Positions 15,357 through 23,408 of a stretch of DNA of 64,000 nt are shown here, piece after piece. Under the pieces are notes generated by a model. The model searched no databases and was not told the DNA's origin. It saw nothing but the letters and a program-made list of their open reading frames with translations. The stretch covers positions 62,001 to 126,000 of the forward strand of contig NZ_QICS01000006.1 in the NCBI RefSeq assembly GCF_003201285.1, given 5' to 3'. The DNA comes from Lachnotalea glycerini. GTDB taxonomy: Bacteria > Bacillota > Clostridia > Lachnospirales > Lachnospiraceae. A program made the translations under genes and the position numbers. Numbering within the stretch: the first letter of the stretch is position 1; each line of letters opens with the position of its first letter.

Positions 15357-17354
15357 TTAAAGAAAGCCTTTTCTGGATAACAAACTCAAAACATTTCTAC
15401 CTTCCAAAACGCCGTCAATAATTCTTCTGGCACGAACGCTGTCACCAATATTGATGATTTCAACATCAGAATCATTAAATGTTTCATGAAGTGCGTCAAT
15501 AATTGGATTATTAGCGCGCATTCCAAGGCAGACAAAGCCATAATCAAAGAATGTTTCCTCTTCTGAATCTCTATGTTTTAAAATAAAAGACTCTGGTTTA
15601 ACTTCTAAAAGAGTAGTGTTTATAAGCTGTGTAACATGGTGCTTTTCCATTAGGGCAGCAGTACCTACTTTAGAAACAGGATCTAAATCTTTACCGATTA
15701 CAGACTGCATTTCTACAATGGTAATGTCAGCATTTCTAGGTGCAAAATATTCTACGACATCAAGTCCCACTGCACCCCCTCCGATTACAACAACTTTTTT
15801 ACCTGTTAAATCCTCCGGATAAGCATTCAGCTTATCAATCATTCCGGTAATGGTATCTACTTTAGTATCTTCTTGATTAAGACATTCAAAGAGTCCTTTA
15901 ATCGGAGGAAGAAGAGGGTTAGAGCCAGTTGCATTAATAATAATATTCGGATTAAGACTCTCAATAAAGCTAGTGTCTGCTTCTGTATCTGTAAAAATAT
16001 AAAGGTTTTTCAAACTTTTGGCACGCTGAATGAGATAATTTGGAAAATCAGATAAACGCTTTTTATCCGGGATTTTGGATATATCAGCCGCTAATCCTCC
16101 TAAAACGTTTCTTTTCTCTAATAGGAAAGTGGTACAGCCAACTTCGGCAGAGGTACAGGCTGCTTCCAGACCGGCAGTTCCGGCACCAATTACGACAACA
16201 TTACATGGCTTTTTAATTTGCTGTTCCTTATAGCTTTCGCCTTCATTAACCGCCGGATTAATTGTACAGCGGATAGGACGGTTAATACCGATTCGATTTC
16301 CGGCACAGCCAATGTTACAGGAGATACACTTTCTAATGGTATTCTCCTGACCGGCATCCACTTTATTAACCCAGTCCGGATCAGCAATGAGTCCTCGTCC
16401 CATACCGATTAAATCGGCATCTTTTCGTGCGAGAATATCCTCAGCGACTTTAGGATCTCTGATATTTCCCATAGTAATAACCGGCTTATTAAATTTTTCT
16501 CTTACAGCCTTAGCCATGTAAGAGCGCCATCCATCGGGAAGATAATTGGCATCAATCTGGTATTGGATAGAGCCATTTAAACCTGCAGATACATCAAGAA
16601 TATCCGCTTCCTGTCCAAAATATTCCAAAAGTTCTAACGTATCATCTAACGTATTTCCGCCTTCCAAAAATTCGTCTGCACTGACGCGAAGCATTATTGG
16701 AAAATCAGGACCTACGGCATTTCTTACTTCTGTCATTACAAGCTTTGCGAATCTGGCGCGATTTTCCTTAGAACCGCCATATTCATCTGTACGATTATTG
16801 GTAAGAGGAGATAAAAACTGGCTGATTAAATAGGAATGTCCCGCATGTACCTCAATGGAGTCAAATCCGGCAATCTGCGCTCTTCTTGCCGCATCACCGT
16901 ATTTTTTAGCAATTTGTTCAATTTCTTCCACTGTCAATGGACGAGGTATTTCTCCTCCTTTCTTAGAAGGAAGATTAGAAGCTGAAACCGGCTGCATGTT
17001 CGTTCTGGAAGATAGAGCAGAAGCACCCGCATGATTTATTTGAATAGAGATGCAGGCTCCGTGCTTATGAACCGTTTCACACAGTTTAAAAAGCCTGGGA
17101 ATGTAATTATCATGATCAAGTCGTAATTGAGTAGTACCATTTGAGCCTAGCGGTGAGTCAACACTTGCATTTTCAACCGTTAATAGTCCAGTACCACCTT
17201 TAGCACGCTGCTCATAATAATGAATATGCAAAAAGCTCATTTCCCCGTTTTGTTCCCCATAGTTTGTACCCATTGGTGTCATTACAACACGGTTTTTTAA
17301 GGTCATCGTTTTCACTGTAAGGGGAGTGAAAATATTTGAATAATTTTTATTCAT
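15357..17354 (-). CDS. Second FMN/FAD/[4Fe-4S] ene-reductase (OYE/2,4-dienoyl-CoA reductase type)
   Basis: A 665-residue paralogue of the enzyme at 8424. The OYE barrel occupies about residues 1-340 (IFTPLTVKTMTLKNRVVMTPMGTNYG; HAGASALSS; EVHAGHSYLISQFLSP). The iron-sulfur cysteines are CISCNIGC plus IRCTINP. The C-terminal part has VIGAGTAGLEAA and VVIGGGAVGLDV for nucleotide binding. An upstream ATG at 17366 overlaps the ribosome binding site GGAGG, so the ATG at 17354 is used. It is transcribed away from the LysR gene at 17578, a common regulator-target layout. Substrate is unknown; context suggests an unsaturated hydroaromatic acid or ketone. Confidence 0.9.
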   Translation of the reverse strand: MNKNYSNIFTPLTVKTMTLKNRVVMTPMGTNYGEQNGEMSFLHIHYYEQRAKGGTGLLTVENASVDSPLGSNGTTQLRLDHDNYIPRLFKLCETVHKHGACISIQINHAGASALSSRTNMQPVSASNLPSKKGGEIPRPLTVEEIEQIAKKYGDAARRAQIAGFDSIEVHAGHSYLISQFLSPLTNNRTDEYGGSKENRARFAKLVMTEVRNAVGPDFPIMLRVSADEFLEGGNTLDDTLELLEYFGQEADILDVSAGLNGSIQYQIDANYLPDGWRSYMAKAVREKFNKPVITMGNIRDPKVAEDILARKDADLIGMGRGLIADPDWVNKVDAGQENTIRKCISCNIGCAGNRIGINRPIRCTINPAVNEGESYKEQQIKKPCNVVVIGAGTAGLEAACTSAEVGCTTFLLEKRNVLGGLAADISKIPDKKRLSDFPNYLIQRAKSLKNLYIFTDTEADTSFIESLNPNIIINATGSNPLLPPIKGLFECLNQEDTKVDTITGMIDKLNAYPEDLTGKKVVVIGGGAVGLDVVEYFAPRNADITIVEMQSVIGKDLDPVSKVGTAALMEKHHVTQLINTTLLEVKPESFILKHRDSEEETFFDYGFVCLGMRANNPIIDALHETFNDSDVEIINIGDSVRARRIIDGVLEGRNVLSLLSRKGFL

Positions 17355-17577
17355 GCTTGCCTCCATTTTTCTTATGTTAATGTATTAACAATTATTAGCA
17401 AAAAAATTATTTTCTTTGATACTATAATAATCTTATATCAAGATATGCATAAAAACAAATTCAGATTTTTTATTAATCTATAGAATTTATCTATGAATCA
17501 TGTTAATATAAATCAAGAATGCGAATAGGATGTCTCTATTTAAGTAGTAAGAAAAAGGAAAAAGAAAGGATGAATAT

Positions 17578-18468
17578 ATGAACTTAAATCATCTGTATTA
17601 TTTTGTTACACTGGCTCATATGGAGCATTACACAAATGCTGCGAATGAACTTTCCATTACGCAGCCAAGCCTTAGCCATGCCATTACCTCTCTGGAACAG
17701 GAGCTTGGAACCTATTTGTTTGAAAAACAGGGAAGAAACGTTGTTTTAACTAAGTACGGAAGAGAATTTCTTAAATATGTGGAAGAATCTCTTGGAACTT
17801 TGGAAAGCGGTATTAAAAAAACGAAAATGCTTACGAGTGAAACCAGTGGTTATATTGATTTAGCCTTTATATATACATTGGGAACTCGTTATGTACCACA
17901 GATTGTATCTCAATTTCTCAAAGAAAATGAAGAAAAGAATATCAAATTTTCATTTCATTCCGCCGCTACCACAGATATTTTAAGAGGTTTAAAAGAAGAA
18001 AAATATGATATTGCGTTCTGCTCTAAAATAGAAAATGAAAAAGAAATTGAATTTAATCCAATAGGCAAACAGGAATTAGTGGTAATCGTTCCACTTTCAC
18101 ATCCTCTGGCTGAGAAAACATCAATTGATTTAAAAGAAACAATTGATTATCCGCAGATCTTTTTTTCAAAATCGAGCGGTCTAAGACCGGTAATTGATAA
18201 TTTATTCAGACAAATAGGACTTTCTCCCACAATTCTATATGAAGTAGAAGAGGATGGGGCATTGGCAGGTTTAGTTGCTGAAAATTTTGGAATCGCTGTC
18301 TTACCTAATATTTTAATATTGCAGACTCTTAACGTTAAAATATTGAATATAAACAATCCTTTATATACAAGAAAAATTTACATGGCAAGGGTAAAAAATA
18401 AATATTTAGCGCCTGTTATTCAGCAATTTGCTAAATTTGTACAGGATCAAAACGAAATCAATATATGA
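17578..18468 (+). CDS. LysR-type transcriptional regulator
   Basis: A 296-residue LysR protein. The winged helix-turn-helix is at residues 1-60 (LNHLYYFVTLAHMEHYTNAANELSI, TQPSLSHAI), then a linker helix, then a substrate-binding-protein-like effector domain. It is divergent from the ene-reductase gene at 17354, with a 223-bp shared promoter region, and the dehydroquinase gene follows downstream. It probably controls these genes in response to a pathway intermediate. The broken LysR at 14859-15181 is a close paralogue, which suggests duplication of regulator-enzyme pairs in this island. Confidence 0.93.
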   Translation: MNLNHLYYFVTLAHMEHYTNAANELSITQPSLSHAITSLEQELGTYLFEKQGRNVVLTKYGREFLKYVEESLGTLESGIKKTKMLTSETSGYIDLAFIYTLGTRYVPQIVSQFLKENEEKNIKFSFHSAATTDILRGLKEEKYDIAFCSKIENEKEIEFNPIGKQELVVIVPLSHPLAEKTSIDLKETIDYPQIFFSKSSGLRPVIDNLFRQIGLSPTILYEVEEDGALAGLVAENFGIAVLPNILILQTLNVKILNINNPLYTRKIYMARVKNKYLAPVIQQFAKFVQDQNEINI

Positions 18469-18503
18469 ATTTTAACATGATATCCTAGTCAGGGCAGATT
18501 TGC

Positions 18504-18545
18504 GGGGAGGTAAATACAAATGTAGATAAGGATAAAATATTTACC
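18504..18545 (+). other. Shine-Dalgarno with start-stop codon inside an inverted repeat
   Basis: GGGGAGG (18504-18510) is followed after 9 bases by ATG TAG (18520-18525). The inverted repeat GGTAAATA (18509-18516) and TATTTACC (18538-18545) folds around it. It lies 36 bp behind the LysR stop and about 155 bp before the dehydroquinase start. It may be a leader element or a relic; function unknown. Confidence 0.3.
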
Positions 18546-18699
18546 GGGCACATCACAAGATATACTTGTTGTTTCATGTGGCAGAATGGATTCTAGCTAT
18601 GTTATAATTATAAAATATTGTGATATATAGAAATAATTAAGGTTTTTAATAAAATAAGAATGCATTATATACATCAGTATTGAAGAATAAGGAGGCTAT

Positions 18700-19464
18700 A
18701 TGAATACAGTAACAGTTAAAAATGTGGTGATAGGAGAGGGACTTCCAAAAATCTGTGTTCCTATCGTTTCTAAAACAAGAGTGGAAATTATAGAAGAAGC
18801 AAAAAGTATAACAGACATTCCGGTCGATATAGTAGAGTGGCGAGTGGATTGGTTTGAAGGTTCAAACGATTTGAAGCAGATAATAGCTGTATTAGAAGAT
18901 TTAGCGCCTGCATTAAACGAAATTCCGCTTCTTTTTACGTTTCGTACGAAAAGAGAGGGTGGTGAAAAGGCAATCGAAGCGGCTTCGTACGCTGCACTGA
19001 ATCAAGCAGTGGCTGCCACCGGTTTGGTTGATCTGGTGGATATAGAGATATTTACTGGGGATGAAATCGTTAAATCTGCCATTGAGCATATACATGCAAG
19101 CAAAGTAAAGGTAATAGCCTCTAATCATGATTTTGACAAAACGCCATCCAAGGAGGATATCGTTGAGCGTTTAAGAAAGATGCAGGATTTAGGAGCCGAT
19201 ATTGCCAAAATTGCAGTGATGCCTAACAATAAGCTAGATGTTCTTGAATTAATGGCAGCGACTGTAATCATGTCAGAGCAATATGCTAGAATACCAATTG
19301 TTACAATGTCAATGTCTGGTATTGGAGTTGTCAGCCGTTTGACAGGGGAAGCTTTTGGCTCGGCAATTACATTTGGTTCAGCCAAAAAAGCATCTGCACC
19401 GGGTCAGATTCCAGTGAAAGAATTAGATCATGTTTTACAGCTATTGAATCGCAGTATGCATTGA
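18700..19464 (+). CDS. aroD: Type I 3-dehydroquinate dehydratase
   Basis: Dehydrates 3-dehydroquinate to 3-dehydroshikimate through a Schiff base. The 254-residue TIM barrel has His143 in ASNHDF and Lys170 in DIAKIAVMP, the same numbering as the Escherichia coli/Salmonella enzyme, and the substrate-binding VEWRVDWFE near residue 50. A strong AAGGAGG site precedes the ATG. Type I enzymes serve biosynthesis and, in quinate users, degradation. Its position between the LysR gene and the chorismate mutase-shikimate kinase fusion, with shikimate dehydrogenase and carrier genes 6-8 kb upstream, supports a role in the hydroaromatic island. Confidence 0.95.
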   Translation: MNTVTVKNVVIGEGLPKICVPIVSKTRVEIIEEAKSITDIPVDIVEWRVDWFEGSNDLKQIIAVLEDLAPALNEIPLLFTFRTKREGGEKAIEAASYAALNQAVAATGLVDLVDIEIFTGDEIVKSAIEHIHASKVKVIASNHDFDKTPSKEDIVERLRKMQDLGADIAKIAVMPNNKLDVLELMAATVIMSEQYARIPIVTMSMSGIGVVSRLTGEAFGSAITFGSAKKASAPGQIPVKELDHVLQLLNRSMH

Positions 19465-19558
19465 TATTCTTTATGATTGGGGATAATTCATTTTACGCCT
19501 ATTGATTTATATAGAAGGTTATGATATGATATTTCAGTGCATCACTTTAAAGCTCTAA

Positions 19559-19586
19559 ACTGTTTTCGAAATTTAATGAAAACAGT
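19559..19586. repeat. Inverted repeat between aroD and the fusion gene
   Basis: ACTGTTTTC (19559-19567) and GAAAACAGT (19578-19586) form a perfect 9-bp stem without a T tail. It could be an operator or a processing hairpin. Confidence 0.4.
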
Positions 19587-19656
19587 GATTGCTATCATAA
19601 CTTGAACATAGTTAGGGACAGCAATAAATTTTCAATTACAATCATAGGAGGTTTCA

Positions 19657-20436
19657 ATGAGAACGCTAGAGGAAATCAGAGAACAAATCAGTCAGTGTGA
19701 TGATCAAATTGTGAAATCATTAGAAAAAAGAATGGACTACATACAAGAGATTATCCAATATAAAAAAGAAAACGGATTACCTATTTTGCAACCTGAACAG
19801 GAGAAAAAGCAAAGAGAAGCCTTAAAAGCGAAGCTTCAGAATCATAAATTTGAAGAAGAAATATTGGATACCTTTAGATACATAGTAAAAAACAGTAGAA
19901 AAATTCAGGCTAAAAGCTTATTTTCTTATAATATTATGTTGATTGGTTTTATGGGAGCAGGTAAAAGTACGGTTTCCTCTTATTTATGTCATCTTCTTGA
20001 AATGGAAGAAGTTGATACCGACAAATTGATTGTAGAAAAAGAAGGAATGAGTATCCCTCAAATTTTTGAAGAATTTGGCGAGTCATATTTTAGAAACTGT
20101 GAAAGCAATACCTTAATAGAACTTCAAAAAAGAAAACAATTAATTGTGTCCTGTGGTGGAGGAATTGTTTTGAGAGAAGAAAATGTTGATCATATGAAAA
20201 AACGTGGCCGCATCGTATTGTTAACTGCTACACCGGAAACTACACTAGAGCGTGTAAAGGATAGTACAGAACGCCCTATTTTAAATAATAATATGAATAC
20301 AACATTTATAGCAGAGCTAATGGATAAGAGACGGGAAAAATATCTGGCAGCAGCGGATATTATAGTAGAAACAGATCATAAGACAATTGCTCAAATCAGT
20401 GAGGAAGTAGTGGCTAAATTAACAGCGCTGGAATAA
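19657..20436 (+). CDS. Chorismate mutase (AroQ)-shikimate kinase (AroK) fusion
   Basis: A 259-residue two-domain enzyme. Residues 1-85 are an AroQ-type helical chorismate mutase (EEIREQISQCDDQIVKSLEKR, then YKKENG and the late helix ILDTFRYIVKNSRKIQ). Residues 92-259 are a shikimate kinase: P-loop GFMGAGKST, Asp of EVDTDKLI, substrate residues FRNCESN, SCGGGIV, and the lid TERPIL. The two steps are not consecutive in the pathway (EPSP synthase and chorismate synthase lie between), so the fusion probably serves coordinated expression. An AGGAGG site precedes the ATG. It ends the hydroaromatic region. Confidence 0.93.
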   Translation: MRTLEEIREQISQCDDQIVKSLEKRMDYIQEIIQYKKENGLPILQPEQEKKQREALKAKLQNHKFEEEILDTFRYIVKNSRKIQAKSLFSYNIMLIGFMGAGKSTVSSYLCHLLEMEEVDTDKLIVEKEGMSIPQIFEEFGESYFRNCESNTLIELQKRKQLIVSCGGGIVLREENVDHMKKRGRIVLLTATPETTLERVKDSTERPILNNNMNTTFIAELMDKRREKYLAAADIIVETDHKTIAQISEEVVAKLTALE

Positions 20437-20519
20437 AGGAATTTATATAAAGAAAATTTTTAACCGTAGTAAAAGAAAGTAATAAAGATATTGATTAACA
20501 AAATTGAAACTGATTTTAT

Positions 20520-20589
20520 TCTTAAATTGTCTTAAGAATTATACAGCAAAATCTTAATAAATCTTATGAAAATCAAAATGAAATACTAA
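20520..20589 (+). promoter_or_regulatory. Activator-type promoter of the van operon with four phased TCTTA repeats
   Basis: TCTTAA occurs at 20520, 20530 and 20552, and TCTTAT at 20562. The spacings 10, 22 and 10 put all copies on one face of the helix. A -10-like TACTAA at 20584-20589 places the last repeat exactly on the -35 position, 17 bp away. Two 10-bp-phased direct repeats are what OmpR/VanR-type regulators bind. The pattern is visible; the regulator is not in the window. Confidence 0.6.
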
Positions 20590-20618
20590 GAAAATCCTCA
20601 TACAAAGTTAAAACTAGG

Positions 20619-20666
20619 AACTCTTCGCTGTGATAAGATATCACTACACGGCGGGGAGTTTTTCTT
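20619..20666 (+). terminator. Terminator-like hairpin in the van leader (possible attenuator)
   Basis: AACTC, CGC and TGATA (20619-20635) pair with TATCA, GCG and GAGTT (20639-20660), followed by TTTCTTTATT. It lies downstream of the putative van promoter and upstream of vanW, so it may be an attenuator; it could also end the upstream transcript. Confidence 0.65.
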
Positions 20667-20779
20667 TATTTAATAGAAAATTTCGATGAATTTCTTATTA
20701 TGCAGGGGATCGCAGAGACGCGGTGTGGATAAGGAAGTACTCGCTTTTATATACCTTGTTCTTACGTGAAAGGAGAGTT

Positions 20780-21616
20780 ATGAAAAGAAAACGAATTACG
20801 CAAATATTTCCATGGCTTATGCCGATACGAAAATACCAAAGACTAGCTTGCTTTTATATGGGAATGAAGTTTGACAGGGAGCATTATGCTGCTACAAAAA
20901 AGGAAATTCTTCTGCCATATGAACTTTTTGAGAGCAGTTGCCCCTTGTACAATTATAAAACAGGATTTGATTTGGTTTATCAGGAAAATAAGGTCTTTAA
21001 TTTGAAATTGGCAGCGGCCGCTATAGACAAGCTTATCATTTTACCAAATGAGACTTTCTCATTTTGGAAGCTGGTAAGATATGCAGACAAAGCTATACCC
21101 TACAAAGATGGCTTAATCATGATAAATGGAAAGCTTACAACCGCACCCGGAGGGGGACTTTGTCAATTAAGTAATTTGTTGTATTGGATGTTTTTGCATT
21201 CCCCACTTACTATAGTGGAGCGTCATGGTCATACCATAAAAGATTTCCCAGATCCTCCAAGTGATGCACCTATCGGTGTCGATGCAACTGTTTCTGAGGG
21301 GTGGCTGGATCTTAAGGTGAAAAATAACACAAAGGAAACCTTGCAAATTCAAATTACCTTTGATCAGAATTGTATTAATGGCAGGTTACTAATCAATAAG
21401 GACTGTAAGAAAAGCTATGAGGTACTGAATGGAAAAACAATATATTACCGTTCAAATGATAAGATTTTTGAAGAGGTTGAAGTGATTTCAAAGGTCATAT
21501 CATATGGCAGCATATCAAACTCTGCTACCAGACTGTTATATAAAAATAAATGTGAAATCGGATATCAGTTACCAGAAAATATATCAATTGGAGAGAAAGG
21601 ATTTCATTATGAATAA
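20780..21616 (+). CDS. vanW: VanW-family protein
   Basis: A 278-residue protein of unknown activity found in VanB- and VanG-type glycopeptide-resistance clusters. The typical VanW core is present: FNLKLAAAAIDKLIILPNETFSFW, then GGGLCQLSNLLYW, and HGHTIKDFPDPP. A TTG/ATG further upstream at 20723 lacks a ribosome binding site; the ATG at 20780 has AAAGGAGAG. The ligase gene overlaps its end by 8 bp. No signal peptide is evident. VanW proteins are accessory and their biochemical role is not established. Confidence 0.9.
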   Translation: MKRKRITQIFPWLMPIRKYQRLACFYMGMKFDREHYAATKKEILLPYELFESSCPLYNYKTGFDLVYQENKVFNLKLAAAAIDKLIILPNETFSFWKLVRYADKAIPYKDGLIMINGKLTTAPGGGLCQLSNLLYWMFLHSPLTIVERHGHTIKDFPDPPSDAPIGVDATVSEGWLDLKVKNNTKETLQIQITFDQNCINGRLLINKDCKKSYEVLNGKTIYYRSNDKIFEEVEVISKVISYGSISNSATRLLYKNKCEIGYQLPENISIGEKGFHYE

Positions 21617-22658
21617 ATTAAATATTGCAGTACTGTTTGGAGGATGTTCTTCGGAATATAGTATTTCTCTTGAATCAGCATACGCGGTTATCAGCCATAT
21701 CAATCAAGAACTTTACCAACCGGTTATGATAGGTATTACCAAAGACGGAACATGGTATTATTTTGAGGGAGATATTGAAAAGATAGCTAATAATACGTGG
21801 TGCAATGAAGCAGACTGTACGAGAGCCATATTATCACCAAATCGCACAGTGCACGAACTAATTTTATTATATCAAAATGATACGAAAGCGATTCCAATTG
21901 ATGCCGCATTTCCAGTGTTGCATGGTAAAAATGGTGAAGATGGTACGCTTCAGGGAATGCTTGAGCTTGCAGATATTGCGATAGTAGGTTGCAAAACACT
22001 TGCATCGGCGTTATGTATGGACAAGGATAAGGCACATAGATTAGCGAGGTTGGCAGGTGTATTAGTCCCAGAGTCTTATGTGCTTGAACCAGGTCGCTGG
22101 CAGAAAACAGAATTAGATCAGATAAATAAAATAGGTTATCCACTCTTTGTTAAACCAGTAAAGGCAGGCTCCTCATACGGAGTTACCAGGGTGTTAAGAG
22201 AAAATGAACTAAGTAATGCTATCAATTTGGCTTTTACATTTGATAACCAAGTGATAATAGAAAAAGCAATAGAAGGATTTGAAGTAGGCTGCGCTATTAT
22301 GGGGAATGAAGAGTACACAATCGGTGAAGTGGATGAAATTGATCTTGCCAAAGGTTTCTTTGATTTTGATGAAAAATATTCCTTAAAGACCTCTGTCATT
22401 CATGTTCCTGCACGCATATCGGAAGAAAAATCCAGTGAAATTAAAGAGAAGGCACTGATTATCTATAAAGCATTAGGATGCCGCGGATTTGCCAGAGTGG
22501 ACTTATTTTTAACTCCATCAGGGCAAATTGTATTTAATGAAGTCAATACAATACCTGGGTTTACAGCCCATAGTCGTTTTCCAAGTATGATGAAAGCGAT
22601 TGGAATTACATTTGAACAAATAATATCAAAAGTCATAGAATTGGCGGTGAAAGAATGA
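21609..22658 (+). CDS. vanG: VanG-type D-alanine:D-serine ligase
   Basis: A 349-residue ATP-grasp ligase. It begins NIAVLFGGCSSEYSISLESAYAV, has FPVLHGKNGEDGTLQG, the ATP-binding KPVKAGSSYGVTRV, and the omega-loop segment FFDFDEKYSLKTS, which has the EKY of D-Ala-D-Ser ligases and resembles VanG rather than D-lactate ligases. The end FNEVNTIPGFTAHSRFPSMM is standard. It would build the D-Ala-D-Ser ending that lowers vancomycin affinity. The ATG at 21609 follows GGAGAGAAAGGA. vanXY overlaps its last 4 bases. The closest alternative would be an ordinary Ddl, but the neighbours argue against that. Confidence 0.92.
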   Translation: MNKLNIAVLFGGCSSEYSISLESAYAVISHINQELYQPVMIGITKDGTWYYFEGDIEKIANNTWCNEADCTRAILSPNRTVHELILLYQNDTKAIPIDAAFPVLHGKNGEDGTLQGMLELADIAIVGCKTLASALCMDKDKAHRLARLAGVLVPESYVLEPGRWQKTELDQINKIGYPLFVKPVKAGSSYGVTRVLRENELSNAINLAFTFDNQVIIEKAIEGFEVGCAIMGNEEYTIGEVDEIDLAKGFFDFDEKYSLKTSVIHVPARISEEKSSEIKEKALIIYKALGCRGFARVDLFLTPSGQIVFNEVNTIPGFTAHSRFPSMMKAIGITFEQIISKVIELAVKE

Positions 22659-23407
22659 AAATAACACTATTAAGAGAAGCCATTCATGCTGGGAACCTAA
22701 TTTTGGTTAATCAAAGTTATGCATATCAAGAAAACCATAATAGATGTCTTCTGACATTAGCCGAGGACAAAAATAATATATTAATGGAGCATACGGCTGC
22801 AAGGGCATTGTCGTTGCTAATGCATGACATCAATGGGTGGCCGCAAATAACAGCAGTCAGCGGCTATCGAACGTTGAAAGAACAGCAAACTATCTTTCAA
22901 CAGTCATTACAAGAGCAGGGGGCAGAATTCACAGAAAAGTTTGTGGCGCTGCCCGGTCACAGCGAACATCAGACAGGTCTTGCAATTGATTTGGGAATAA
23001 GGCAAGAAAATATTAATTTTATCTGTCCTGAATTTCCATATACAGGTATTTGCCAGACTTTCAGGGAAAGAGCAGCACATTTTGGGTTTATAGAGCGTTA
23101 TCCTATGGGAAAAGAAAATATAACAAAAATTGCTCATGAACCATGGCATTTTCGCTATGTCGGAATTCCTCATGCTGCTATTATAGTTCAAAACAAATTG
23201 ACGCTAGAAGAGTATACCTCTTTCTTAAAGCAATATCCATTTGGTAACAGCAGCTATACCTACAAAAATACGAATACTAAATATTATATATCCTATCAAA
23301 AAGGAATCGATCAGGAAACTGCACAGTTAGAAATGGATATAAATGCGAAGTACCTAATATCAGGTAATAATGTGGATGGTTTTGTGATTACAGAATGGAG
23401 GAAATAA
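22655..23407 (+). CDS. vanXY: VanXY-type D,D-dipeptidase/carboxypeptidase
   Basis: A 250-residue zinc peptidase that removes normal D-Ala-D-Ala precursors. The metal and catalytic motifs are PGHSEHQTGLAIDLG (SxHxxGxAxD) and HEPWHFRYVG (ExxH). No signal peptide or membrane anchor is seen, which fits the soluble bifunctional VanXY rather than membrane-bound VanY. The C-terminal 70 residues form an extra small domain. The ATGA overlap with vanG indicates coupled translation. Activity on dipeptide versus pentapeptide cannot be read from sequence. Confidence 0.9.
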   Translation: MKITLLREAIHAGNLILVNQSYAYQENHNRCLLTLAEDKNNILMEHTAARALSLLMHDINGWPQITAVSGYRTLKEQQTIFQQSLQEQGAEFTEKFVALPGHSEHQTGLAIDLGIRQENINFICPEFPYTGICQTFRERAAHFGFIERYPMGKENITKIAHEPWHFRYVGIPHAAIIVQNKLTLEEYTSFLKQYPFGNSSYTYKNTNTKYYISYQKGIDQETAQLEMDINAKYLISGNNVDGFVITEWRK

Positions 23408-23408
23408 A

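Noticed and set aside
18481-18699. T-box or metabolite riboswitch upstream of aroD
   Set aside because: No T-box TGGNACCGCG core and no known riboswitch signature could be found; only a hairpin with a start-stop pair is visible.
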